From assembly GCA_023249695.1 (NCBI GenBank), contig JAHFCD010000042.1:1-9813 (forward strand): a DNA stretch of 9,813 bases, read 5' to 3'. The stretch comes from Elusimicrobiota bacterium (lineage in GTDB: Bacteria > Elusimicrobiota > Elusimicrobia > UBA1565 > UBA9628). The notes beneath the pieces are model-generated. The model searched no databases. It was not told the DNA's origin and saw only the letters and a list, made by a program, of their open reading frames with translations. The stretch's first letter is position 1; the number at the start of each line of letters is the position of its first letter. Of this stretch, positions 1 to 6,074 are shown piece after piece. The translations under genes and the position numbers were made by a program.

Positions 1-359
1 GGGAGGTCTCCCCGGTCCTGGTGGGCGCCGGCGAGAAGACCCGCACCCTCAGCGCCAAGGCGGCGAAGGACGCCGGCGCCGCGGGCATGACCCTTTCCGA
101 CGAGTCGCAGGCGGTGCTTGACGCCGCCGAAGGGCTCGTCGAACGCGTGGAGGTGCTTGCCGCCATCCGCGCCAAGGACGGACGGGAGCTCGGAGCTCCT
201 GCGAAGGAGAAGCTGGCCGCGATGGCCATCTCCTTCGACGCGTACGCCAAGAAGCTCGCCGCGTTGACCGCGCCTGTCGCGGTCGTGCCTACGCCGGAAG
301 AGATCGAAGCGCGCCGGGAGCTCGTGCGCATGGCCAAGAGCCGCGCCGGGCTGCAGTAA
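1..359 (+). CDS. HK97-family prohead protease, C-terminal part (5'-truncated by window edge)
   Basis: This is the C-terminal end of the serine protease that cleaves the capsid protein's N-terminal arm and scaffold during head maturation. The reading frame is open to the left edge (first full codon at base 3) and starts EVSPVLVGAGEKTRTLSAK. The 'EVSPVLVGA...TRTL' stretch is, from memory, a hallmark of the end of the protease core in HK97-type prohead proteases. The rest (about 95 residues) is charged and probably helical, typical of the poorly conserved tail of these proteins. An internal GTG at 21 could be mistaken for the start, but the motif runs upstream of it, so the gene is cut by the window and the catalytic His/Ser region is not visible. 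The gene ends 33 bases before the major capsid gene, the normal neighbour. The family call is fairly sure. Confidence 0.85.
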   Translation, partial: EVSPVLVGAGEKTRTLSAKAAKDAGAAGMTLSDESQAVLDAAEGLVERVEVLAAIRAKDGRELGAPAKEKLAAMAISFDAYAKKLAALTAPVAVVPTPEEIEARRELVRMAKSRAGLQ

Positions 360-392
360 CCGACGGAACACGACGCAAAGGAGGCGGCAAGG

Positions 393-1679
393 ATGAGCGC
401 GAAACTGAAGGATCTGACGGAAAAGCTGACGAAGAGCCAGGAGAAGATGGGCAAGATCTTGGAGCAGGCGGGCGACACGCTCGACTTCAAGAAGGTGACC
501 GAGGTCGCCGGCACGGACATCGAGAAGGCCGCGGCGTTCCGCGCCATCAACGATGACTGCGCCTCGATCCAGAAGGAGCTCGACACCGAGCGCCTGAACG
601 TCAAGGCGAAGGAAGACTTCGAGAAGCGGGGCCTGATCGCGAAGATCGCGCAGCCCGGCACCTCCGGCCGCAAGCCCGAGGGCGACCTCGAGGTCGAGCA
701 GAAGGGCGAGAAGAACTTCGCCGACGCCATCCTCAAGGCCGCCGGCATCGACCCGCGCAACGAGGCGAAGGTCGAGCGCGTCCTCAAGGAGTTCTTCTGG
801 AACAAGGAGATCGAGATCCCGCTCGGCGCCAGCCTCAAGACGCTGATGGACTCGTCCTCGGGCTGGGTTCCGGAGACGACCCGCACCGGTCGCCTCGTGG
901 ACAAGGCCGCGCGGCCGATCCAGATCACCGACCTCATCCCCGCGGGGCAGACCGGTCAGAACGCCATCGTCTACATGGAAGAGACGACCCTGACCCAGAA
1001 CGCGGCCGAGACGGACGAGGCCGGGCAGTACAACGAGGACGCGTACGCGCTGACCGAGCAGTCCCAGGCGGTCCGCAAGATCGCGTCCTTCCTGCCCGTC
1101 ACGGACGAGCAGCTCGAGGACGTGCCGCAGGTGCGCGGGTACATCAACAACCGCGGACCGATGGGCCTGCGCCGCAAGCTGGACAGCCAGCTGTGGAACG
1201 GCTCGGGCGCGGGCACGCCGACGCAGCTGCTCGGCATCAACTCCAAGACCGGCACGCAGACGCACCTGCGCGCGTCGGTCGCGGGCGACAAGCCCGTCGA
1301 CGCGCTCTTCCGCGCGGGCCGCAAGGTCCGCGTCACGGGCCGGGCGAACCCGACGGGCATCCTCATCAACCCGGAGGACTTCGAAGACATCCGGCTGATG
1401 AAGACGAACGACGGCGCGTACGTCTGGGGCCATCCCAGCGAGGCCGGTCCGGAGCGCATCTTCGGGCTGCCGATCGCGCAGACTGACATCCTCGCGGCCG
1501 GCACCGCGTGCGTCGCGGACTTCATGTACTCGGAGCTCGCGGAGAAGCGCGGCATCATGGTGAAGATCTCGGACTCGCATTCCGACTACTTCATCAAGGG
1601 GAAGCAGGCGATCCGGTTCGACATGCGGGTGGCGTTCGTGATCTACCGCCCCGCGGCGTTCTGCATCGTCACCCTCTAA
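393..1679 (+). CDS. Major capsid protein, HK97 fold
   Basis: This gene encodes the 428-residue shell protein of the icosahedral head. Residues 1 to about 105 are highly charged and predicted coiled coil (repeated Lys/Glu with heptad-like Leu/Ile), matching the delta/scaffold domain that the protease removes in HK97-type phages. The remainder has the usual phage capsid signatures: GWVPETTRTGRLVD near residue 155, LLGINSKTG near 280, GILINPEDFEDIRLMK near 322, IFGLPIAQTDIL near 355, and a C-terminal strand ending in VIYRPAAFCIVTL. The start is set by AAGGAGG at 378-384, eight bases before the ATG. Position directly after the protease gene supports the call. The length is normal for a capsid protein that carries its own scaffold. 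A strong hairpin lies just downstream. Confidence 0.95.
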   Translation: MSAKLKDLTEKLTKSQEKMGKILEQAGDTLDFKKVTEVAGTDIEKAAAFRAINDDCASIQKELDTERLNVKAKEDFEKRGLIAKIAQPGTSGRKPEGDLEVEQKGEKNFADAILKAAGIDPRNEAKVERVLKEFFWNKEIEIPLGASLKTLMDSSSGWVPETTRTGRLVDKAARPIQITDLIPAGQTGQNAIVYMEETTLTQNAAETDEAGQYNEDAYALTEQSQAVRKIASFLPVTDEQLEDVPQVRGYINNRGPMGLRRKLDSQLWNGSGAGTPTQLLGINSKTGTQTHLRASVAGDKPVDALFRAGRKVRVTGRANPTGILINPEDFEDIRLMKTNDGAYVWGHPSEAGPERIFGLPIAQTDILAAGTACVADFMYSELAEKRGIMVKISDSHSDYFIKGKQAIRFDMRVAFVIYRPAAFCIVTL

Positions 1680-1693
1680 CAAGGGCGCAGTAG

Positions 1694-1732
1694 GCCCGGC
1701 CGGTGCAGGCGGAAGCTGAGCACCGGCCGGGC
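1694..1732 (+). terminator. GC-rich hairpin after the capsid gene (attenuator or partial terminator?)
   Basis: A perfect 13-bp inverted repeat: left arm GCCCGGCCGGTGC at 1694-1706, right arm GCACCGGCCGGGC at 1720-1732, and a 13-base loop. It starts 14 bases after the capsid stop codon. There is no T-run after it, so it is not a canonical intrinsic terminator. A partial terminator, an RNA-processing or RNA-stability element that raises capsid mRNA over downstream genes, or the edge of an inserted cassette would all fit. The repeat itself is certain; its role is not. Confidence 0.5.
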
Positions 1733-1753
1733 AGTCGCTCCAAGACGTAGACG

Positions 1754-1760
1754 AAGGAGG
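1754..1760 (+). promoter_or_regulatory. Strong Shine-Dalgarno deciding the signal-peptide start at 1768
   Basis: AAGGAGG lies seven bases before the ATG at 1768. It shows that the N-terminal signal peptide of this protein is really translated and is not an artefact of choosing an upstream start. Confidence 0.85.
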
Positions 1761-1767
1761 AAGCAAA

Positions 1768-2271
1768 ATGAAGAAGCTGAAGACGCTGTTCGGAGCGGCG
1801 CTGGCCCTCGCGCTGGCGTTCGCCCCGGTCGTTTCCGTTCGCGCCGAATCCGAGAACACCCCGCCCGCCGTGGGCGGGAATTTCGGCGGTCTCCATCCGA
1901 ACCTGGACTTCTACGGCGTCAAGCCGTGCCGGGTCTCGGACAGCACGACCGCGGTCCTGTGCAAGAGCGGCGAGGGCTTCCTCGACGCGATCTGCGTGGA
2001 CGGCGGCCTGGCCACGGGCTACTCGCTCGCGGTCGACTCGGGCATCGCGGGTTCGCGCTCGGTGACGAACTCGGACAGCCTGGTGCTGACGCCGATGGTG
2101 TTCAGCGTGTCGGACACCGTCACGCTGGCGTCGATGCCGCGCCAGTGCTGGAACGCCAAGAACGACGCGGGCGGACCCGTCAAGTTCGTCAACGGACTGC
2201 TCGGCGTGCAGAGCGCCGCGACCCACTCGACGATCCTGTACTGGCACTACAGCGACGGCAGCAACCCCTAA
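1768..2271 (+). CDS. Sec-exported four-cysteine protein next to the capsid gene; unknown, decoration-like
   Basis: A 167-residue protein with a clear Sec signal peptide: basic n-region MKKLK, hydrophobic core at residues 7-22, and a likely signal peptidase I site after V-R-A (residue 26). The mature part is about 141 residues, Ser/Thr/Gly-rich and probably beta-structured, with four cysteines at 54, 65, 76 and 127. The first three are spaced exactly 11 apart. An even number of cysteines fits disulfides formed in the periplasm. The stretch from about 63 to 95 and the C-terminal STILYWHYSD loosely recall small phage beta proteins encoded beside capsid genes, but those normally lack a signal peptide. 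The gene lies between two GC-rich hairpins. It may be a capsid-adjacent protein family redirected to the envelope, or an unrelated secreted 'moron' such as a receptor-blocking or exclusion factor. Function unknown. Confidence 0.8.
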   Translation: MKKLKTLFGAALALALAFAPVVSVRAESENTPPAVGGNFGGLHPNLDFYGVKPCRVSDSTTAVLCKSGEGFLDAICVDGGLATGYSLAVDSGIAGSRSVTNSDSLVLTPMVFSVSDTVTLASMPRQCWNAKNDAGGPVKFVNGLLGVQSAATHSTILYWHYSDGSNP

Positions 2272-2290
2272 CAGGGGAGATCCCGGAAGC

Positions 2291-2316
2291 GCCCGGCCCC
2301 CAGCGAGGGGCCGGGC
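2291..2316 (+). terminator. Second GC-rich hairpin, after the exported-protein gene
   Basis: A perfect 10-bp inverted repeat, GCCCGGCCCC (2291-2300) and GGGGCCGGGC (2307-2316), with the six-base loop CAGCGA. It begins 19 bases after the stop of the exported-protein gene. Its left arm shares GCCCGGCC with the left arm of the hairpin at 1694-1706. No T-run follows, so full rho-independent termination is doubtful; the downstream genes have no visible promoter and would depend on read-through. Confidence 0.5.
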
Positions 2317-2345
2317 CTGACGGGGCCTTCACGATGGAAGCGGAC

Positions 2346-2471
2346 ATGGAGTACGCGTCGAAGGCGGTCAAGGCCTTGCACGGGTCGTGCATGCGCATCG
2401 TCTTCTGGTCCTTGGCCGCGGTGGTGATGGCGGCGCTGTTCGTCTCGGCCGTAATGGAGCCTCTCAAGTGA
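2346..2471 (+). CDS. Small single-span membrane protein (41 aa), coupled to the Wzy_C gene
   Basis: A short gene of 41 codons with a positively charged N-terminal part (residues 1-17) and one hydrophobic segment (about 18-37, starting IVFWSLAAVVMAA). This is a typical single transmembrane helix, probably oriented N-in. An alternative ATG at 2334 gives 45 residues but has only weak ribosome-binding sequence; GGAAG at 2336-2340, five bases before 2346, favours the shorter form. The TGA at 2469-2471 overlaps the GTG start of the next gene (GTGA), the sign of translational coupling. It may be a partner or regulator of the downstream membrane enzyme, or a holin-like peptide, though nothing else lysis-related is nearby. 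I do not recognise a family. Confidence 0.5.
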   Translation: MEYASKAVKALHGSCMRIVFWSLAAVVMAALFVSAVMEPLK

Positions 2472-4117
2472 CATCTCGGATGAATACGTTCTGCCTCTGG
2501 CTGATGGTCCTCGGCGCGATCGTCTTCTGGCTGCCGATGATCGCCGACCCGTACATGACGCCGCGCCTCCTCCTGGTGGCGCTCGGCGCCGCGCTGCTGC
2601 TCATCCAGCGCAGCGATCGCGGGACCGCGCTCGAGCGCCCGGCCCTGCTCATGCTCGCCGCGGCCGCGGTGTCGGCCGTGTTCGCGCAGGACCGTCTCTA
2701 CTCGATCATCGGGTCGTACCAGTTCGGCATGGACTCGCTGCTCGCGATCGTCTGCTACTGCGCGGTCCTGATCGCGGCCTCGCGCGCGGGCGCCGGCGTG
2801 GACCAGGTCGCGCGCATGATCGCCGCGGCGTCCATCCCGGTGTCGCTCTACGGGATCTTCCAGCGGTTCTTCAAGGACCCCCTGCTCTGGCAGGACCTTC
2901 ACGGCGGCGCGCGCGTGGCGTCCACCCAGGGCGGCCCGATCTTCCTCGGCGCCGTGCTGGCGATCGCCGCGCTGTGCGCCCTGCATCTCTTCAGGAAGGG
3001 GGACAGGACCGCGCTGGCGGCCCTGGCGCTCGCACTGCCATGCCTGTGGTTCACCCAGACGCGAGGGGCCATGCTCGCGCTCGGCGTTGGCGCGGCGTTC
3101 ATCTGGCGCCCGCTCGCCTTGGCCGCGATCCCGGCGCTGCTGCTCATGCCGCGGTTCTTCAGCTCGGCGGGCTCGGACCTCGCCCGCCTCGAGGTGTGGA
3201 AGCTCGCGCTGCGCGTGATCGAGGCGCATCCGCTGACCGGCTACGGCAACGGGGGGTTCTATCTGGCGTTCCGGCGCTACTCGAACTGGGAGCTGGCCGA
3301 CGTCGCCGGCAGGACCTACGTGCAGTCGTCCGCGCACAACGACGTGCTCCACGTGGCGGCCACCATGGGCGTGCTCGGCCTCGCGGCCTACGTGATCCTG
3401 GGGTATTCCGTGATCCGGGTCGCGTGGAGCCACGCCGAGCGCCGGCTGCTCCTGGCCGTGCTCGCGGCCTACGCCGTCCTGTCGTCCTTCAATCCCGTCA
3501 CGACCTCGGCGTTCGTGCTGCTGGCGCTGATCTTCGGTGCGGCTTCCTCGAGGGTCCTCCCCGCCGCGAAACGGCGCGTCCTCCCCGCGCTGGCGTCGTT
3601 GGTCGTGGCATTCTCGGTCGGCCGCCTGACCCTGGCGGACTACCACTACGCGCGCGCGGCCGCGGCCAAAGGCGACCCCGCGCGATCGGCGATGGAGTTC
3701 CAGACGGCCGCCGTCCTGAACCCGTGGGAGATGTTCTACGCCTGCCGCCAGGTCGACGCGCTCATGCGCCTGATCCCCTACATGCCGCTCGAGCAGCGCC
3801 GCTCTCTCGCGCTCGCGGGCCGGCAGCTGGCGGTCGCCGCGGTCGCGCGTCATCCCATGGACTCCTACGCGCACGAGCTGCTCGGCAAGCAGATCCTGAT
3901 CGGGCACATGGCCGGCTATCGCGACATCGAACCGCTCGCCGCGCTCGAGGCGTTCAACCGCGCCCAGGAGCTCGCCCCCACGTTCGAGGTCCTCATGTGG
4001 CGGCGGCGCAACGCCGCCCAGGTCCTCGGCGAGGACGACGAGGTGGAGTTCGCGAACTGGGACATCGAGCAGCTGACGGGCAAAAACCCCGGGCGCGCGC
4101 TCGGAGGAAAGTCCTAA
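2468..4117 (+). CDS. O-antigen ligase/polymerase-like membrane protein (Wzy_C family) with TPR-like C-terminus
   Basis: A polytopic inner-membrane protein of about 549 residues. Residues 7-385 contain roughly ten or more hydrophobic helices. The Wzy_C signature is visible: TQTRGAMLALGVG (about 196-208), then a large periplasmic loop with RLEVWKLALRVIEAHPLTGYG (about 240-260) and SSAHNDVLHVAATMGVLG (about 287-304), including the conserved loop arginine and the His of 'HND'. Family members transfer or polymerise undecaprenyl-linked glycans: O-antigen ligase WaaL, Wzy polymerases, and protein O-oligosaccharyltransferases. The exact reaction cannot be told. Residues about 392-540 are soluble and helical, TPR-like (DYHYARAAAAKGD, AAVLNPWEMFY). 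The start is probably GTG 2468, overlapping the previous stop, with GGAG at 2456-2459; ATG 2480 is an alternative. This gene is foreign to the normal HK97 order and sits in the same operon as the virion genes. Confidence 0.85.
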   Translation: MTSRMNTFCLWLMVLGAIVFWLPMIADPYMTPRLLLVALGAALLLIQRSDRGTALERPALLMLAAAAVSAVFAQDRLYSIIGSYQFGMDSLLAIVCYCAVLIAASRAGAGVDQVARMIAAASIPVSLYGIFQRFFKDPLLWQDLHGGARVASTQGGPIFLGAVLAIAALCALHLFRKGDRTALAALALALPCLWFTQTRGAMLALGVGAAFIWRPLALAAIPALLLMPRFFSSAGSDLARLEVWKLALRVIEAHPLTGYGNGGFYLAFRRYSNWELADVAGRTYVQSSAHNDVLHVAATMGVLGLAAYVILGYSVIRVAWSHAERRLLLAVLAAYAVLSSFNPVTTSAFVLLALIFGAASSRVLPAAKRRVLPALASLVVAFSVGRLTLADYHYARAAAAKGDPARSAMEFQTAAVLNPWEMFYACRQVDALMRLIPYMPLEQRRSLALAGRQLAVAAVARHPMDSYAHELLGKQILIGHMAGYRDIEPLAALEAFNRAQELAPTFEVLMWRRRNAAQVLGEDDEVEFANWDIEQLTGKNPGRALGGKS

Positions 4118-4359
4118 TGGCTTTGGAAATGAAGTTCATCTCGAAGAAGGAGGGAGTGCACATGGCCAAGATGTTCAAGCTGGCGGATCGGACGCATATC
4201 TACGTGGACCCGAAGTCGGGCGAGGAGCGCCTCGCGGACCTCAAGAAGGACAAGAACCACATCTTCCTGCTCGGCGTGGAAGGGGCGGAGATCTCGCTCG
4301 AGCGCGCCGAGGCCCTCGGCCTGTCGAAGCCGGCCAAGGTGGAGAAGGTCAAGGAGTAA
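4117..4359 (+). CDS. Small conserved-type phage protein between capsid and connector genes
   Basis: An 80-residue protein from ATG 4117, which shares one base with the preceding stop (TAATG) and has GGAGG at 4103-4107. An internal ATG at 4162 has an even better site (AAGGAGG at 4147-4153, eight bases away) and would give 65 residues starting MAKMFKLADRTHIYVD. The shorter form may be the ancestral phage start. The sequence is charged, with HIYVDPKSGEERLADL, a short hydrophobic IFLLGVEGAEISL, and a Lys-rich end. Small proteins of this sort, often with a 'YVD..G' start and an 'A..LGL' segment, are common just before the head-tail connector in siphovirus operons; their function is unknown to me. 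AAGGAG at its own 3' end serves as ribosome-binding site of the connector gene. Confidence 0.75.
   Translation: MALEMKFISKKEGVHMAKMFKLADRTHIYVDPKSGEERLADLKKDKNHIFLLGVEGAEISLERAEALGLSKPAKVEKVKE
4147..4153 (+). promoter_or_regulatory. Internal Shine-Dalgarno for alternative start at 4162
   Basis: AAGGAGG, a full match to the anti-Shine-Dalgarno, lies inside the reading frame eight bases before the in-frame ATG at 4162. It makes a second, shorter product (65 residues) likely. Confidence 0.6.
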
Positions 4360-4362
4360 GCC

Positions 4363-4905
4363 ATGCCCACCATCCTGACGGTCGATGAGGTCCGCGAGCA
4401 CGTGGAGACGGACCTCCCTGATACGGCCCTCACGCGTCTCGTTGAGGCTGCCGACCAGGAGATCATCGACCGGCTGGGTGCGCTCGCGTCTCATACCGAA
4501 GTGCTCGACGGAGAGGGCCTCCATCTGCTCGTCCTCGCCCGTCGGGCCTCGGCTATCTCGTCCGCGACGGAGCGGATCGCCGACACCGATTACGCGCTCG
4601 CGGGAACGGACTACGAGCTGCTCGCCGACGGCTATCGCGTCCAGCGTAAGCAGGGCCTGAGCTACCCGCAGCTGGCCTGGCGCGGCCGCGTCACGGTCGT
4701 CTACGTGCCGATCGGCGGTGCCGCCGGCGAGCTCGCCGCGCGCAAGCTCCTGCTCGTCGACCTGGTGAAGCTGGCGGAGGCGTACAACGCGCGCGGCAGC
4801 CAGTCGATGGGCGACGGCAGCAGCACGGCCCTCGATTACCAGAAGGAGCGCATGGCGCTGTTCGGCCCGATGCTCCGTCGCAATCGGAGGCTCCCTTTCG
4901 CGTGA
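4363..4905 (+). CDS. Head-tail connector/adaptor protein (HK97 gp6-like)
   Basis: A 180-residue protein that forms the ring docking beneath the portal. The N-terminal half has the typical connector pattern: LTVDEVREHVETDLPDTAL (about 5-23) followed by a helix with AADQEIIDRLG. A middle beta region with YELLADGYRVQR and LAWRGRVTVVYVP then leads to C-terminal helices (VDLVKLAEAYN), as in HK97 gp6-type and SPP1 gp15-type adaptors. The start ATG 4363 has AAGGAG six bases upstream, overlapping the previous stop codon. The gene ends in a four-base GTGA overlap with the head-closure gene. Position after the capsid genes and before closure and neck genes agrees. Family call from pattern memory, good confidence. 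Confidence 0.82.
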   Translation: MPTILTVDEVREHVETDLPDTALTRLVEAADQEIIDRLGALASHTEVLDGEGLHLLVLARRASAISSATERIADTDYALAGTDYELLADGYRVQRKQGLSYPQLAWRGRVTVVYVPIGGAAGELAARKLLLVDLVKLAEAYNARGSQSMGDGSSTALDYQKERMALFGPMLRRNRRLPFA

Positions 4906-5264
4906 GCCTCTTCGCTTCCCGCATGACCATGCGCGCCGAGGTCCGCCGAAACACGGCGGCCGCGGACGGCCACGGCAACGCCGGCAAGCCCGACTGGCAG
5001 CTCGTCCAGGACGCCGTGCCCTGCTACGTCTGGAGCAAGATCCGCCAGCGCGTCGTGGACGGCCGCCTGAACGCCGAGGTCGAGGAGATCGGCGTGGTGT
5101 TCCGCGCCGGCGCCGACGTCCTGGCGTTCGACCGCATCGAGCAGATCAAGGACCGTCGCGGCCGCGTGCTGTTCGCGGGACCCTTCGACGTGCTGACGGG
5201 CACGGAGAAGTCCGACGGCCGCGGCATCGACCACCTCGCATTCAAGCTGCGGAGGATCGCGTAA
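4902..5264 (+). CDS. Head closure / head-tail joining protein
   Basis: A 120-residue protein likely to be the stopper that seals the connector after DNA packaging (SPP1 gp16 / HK97 gp7 role). It is a small beta-rich protein: N-terminal MTMRAEVRRNT, a central VPCYVWSKIRQRVVDG and VVFRAGADVLAFDRI, and a C-terminal FKLRRIA strand. The start is GTG 4902, overlapping the connector stop by four bases, with GGAGG at 4886-4890; ATG 4923 would remove seven residues and is less likely. Function rests mainly on size and its place between connector and neck genes. The 'GADVLAFDRI' plus closing 'L.F.L' pattern also fits head-tail adaptor proteins. Confidence 0.7.
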   Translation: MSLFASRMTMRAEVRRNTAAADGHGNAGKPDWQLVQDAVPCYVWSKIRQRVVDGRLNAEVEEIGVVFRAGADVLAFDRIEQIKDRRGRVLFAGPFDVLTGTEKSDGRGIDHLAFKLRRIA

Positions 5265-5626
5265 TGGCCCTGCGGAAGTGGCACGGCGAGGCCCTCAAGC
5301 GCCGGATGAAGACGTCCGCGATCATGGGCGTCAACGGCACCATGGCGCAGTCCGTCGGCCACGCCAAGCTGAACCACGACTGGCAGAACCAGACCGGCAC
5401 GCTCGAGCGCGGCACGCGGATCGTGCAGCCGGCGGCGCCGCGCGGGAGATTCGTGTCCGGCCTGTGGGGCGCGGCGAACGTGCTCTATGCGCGCTACCTC
5501 GAGCGCAACGTGAAATGGGCCTGGCTCACGCCGGCGGCGCGCGAGATCTACCCGCGACTGGCGGCGAACATCAAGCTCGCGTTCAGCTCCGACCACCGCA
5601 GCTCGGGCTCGAGGAGGCTGAAATAG
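5264..5626 (+). CDS. HK97 gp10-like neck / tail completion protein
   Basis: A 120-residue basic protein. The middle has TGTLERGTRIVQPAAP followed by a segment with GAANVLYARYLE, and the end has WLTPAAREIYPRLAANIKLAF. The order 'Y.A.YLE ... P.. fl.PA ...' is the signature of the HK97 gp10-like family, which bridges head and tail. The start ATG 5264 overlaps the previous stop by one base (TAATG), with GGAGG at 5251-5255. The usual 'G..' after YLE is degenerate here (ERNVKWAW), so it is a divergent member. Neighbours (closure upstream, tail terminator downstream) give the expected neck order. Confidence 0.75.
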   Translation: MALRKWHGEALKRRMKTSAIMGVNGTMAQSVGHAKLNHDWQNQTGTLERGTRIVQPAAPRGRFVSGLWGAANVLYARYLERNVKWAWLTPAAREIYPRLAANIKLAFSSDHRSSGSRRLK

Positions 5627-5628
5627 CC

Positions 5629-6060
5629 ATGGCCGATCTCCACGAAGCCGTCATGAAGGTCCTCAAGGAGCCGCAGGCGATCTTCGACCTGATCGGCGAC
5701 GACGTCACGCGCGCGGCGCGCGTGTTCGGCATCGAGATCCCGAAGTCGGAGATCGAGAAGAAGCTCATGCCGCGCAAGGCGATCGTCGTCCGCCAGAGCG
5801 GCCTGGCCGGCCAGAGCCGCGGCTTCGTGCGCGTCCAGAGGACGCTGATCGACGTGGCGTGCTACGGCGAGACGCCCTACGAGGCCGAGCTGCTCCGCCT
5901 CAAGGTGAACCGCTTCCTGAAGGACTTCCGCCGCCGCATGTCGGAGGGCTTCCTGCTGCACTCCTTCGACCTGGTGAACGGCCCGATCCACGTCCGCGAG
6001 ACCGTCACGGAGTGGCCTTACGTTTTGGAAACCTGGCGCTGCATGGCGTCAGAGACATAG
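5629..6060 (+). CDS. Tail terminator protein
   Basis: A 143-residue protein that should cap the tail tube and form the tail side of the head-tail joint. The N-terminal helix (MADLHEAVMKVLKEPQAIF) is followed by a beta region with RVQRTLIDVACYGETPYEAE, a long helix LLRLKVNRFLKDF, and a closing strand-rich part (VNGPIHVRETVTEWPYVLET). The 'R.. ..DV.CYG.T..EA..L' pattern is typical of siphovirus tail terminators and DUF3168-like minor tail proteins. The start ATG 5629 lies three bases after the previous stop, with GAGGAGG at 5611-5617. The stop is directly followed by AGGAGGT, the ribosome-binding site of the next gene. Its place between the gp10-like protein and the tail tube region fits. Confidence 0.75.
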   Translation: MADLHEAVMKVLKEPQAIFDLIGDDVTRAARVFGIEIPKSEIEKKLMPRKAIVVRQSGLAGQSRGFVRVQRTLIDVACYGETPYEAELLRLKVNRFLKDFRRRMSEGFLLHSFDLVNGPIHVRETVTEWPYVLETWRCMASET

Positions 6061-6067
6061 AGGAGGT
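6061..6067 (+). promoter_or_regulatory. Perfect Shine-Dalgarno deciding the signal-peptide start at 6075
   Basis: AGGAGGT lies directly after the terminator-gene stop and seven bases before ATG 6075. It shows that the N-terminal signal peptide is part of the product; no comparable site lies near a start that would give the mature domain alone. Confidence 0.85.
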
Positions 6068-6074
6068 AACGCAG

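Noticed and set aside
1694..2316. Calling the two GC hairpins true intrinsic terminators
   Set aside because: Neither is followed by a T-run, and genes downstream on the same strand have no visible promoter, so full termination there would silence the rest of the operon.
2189..3907. A 572-codon open frame on the - strand
   Set aside because: It lies antisense to the exported-protein and Wzy_C genes. The translation is a low-complexity Arg/Glu/His/Gly mix typical of GC-rich shadow frames, and it has no domain signature.
2974..4116. Long + frame upstream of the small gene at 4117, overlapping Wzy_C
   Set aside because: The translation is Arg/Pro/Gly-rich with no recognisable features, while the overlapping frame encodes a clear multi-span membrane protein. 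Only the part from 4117 on is real.
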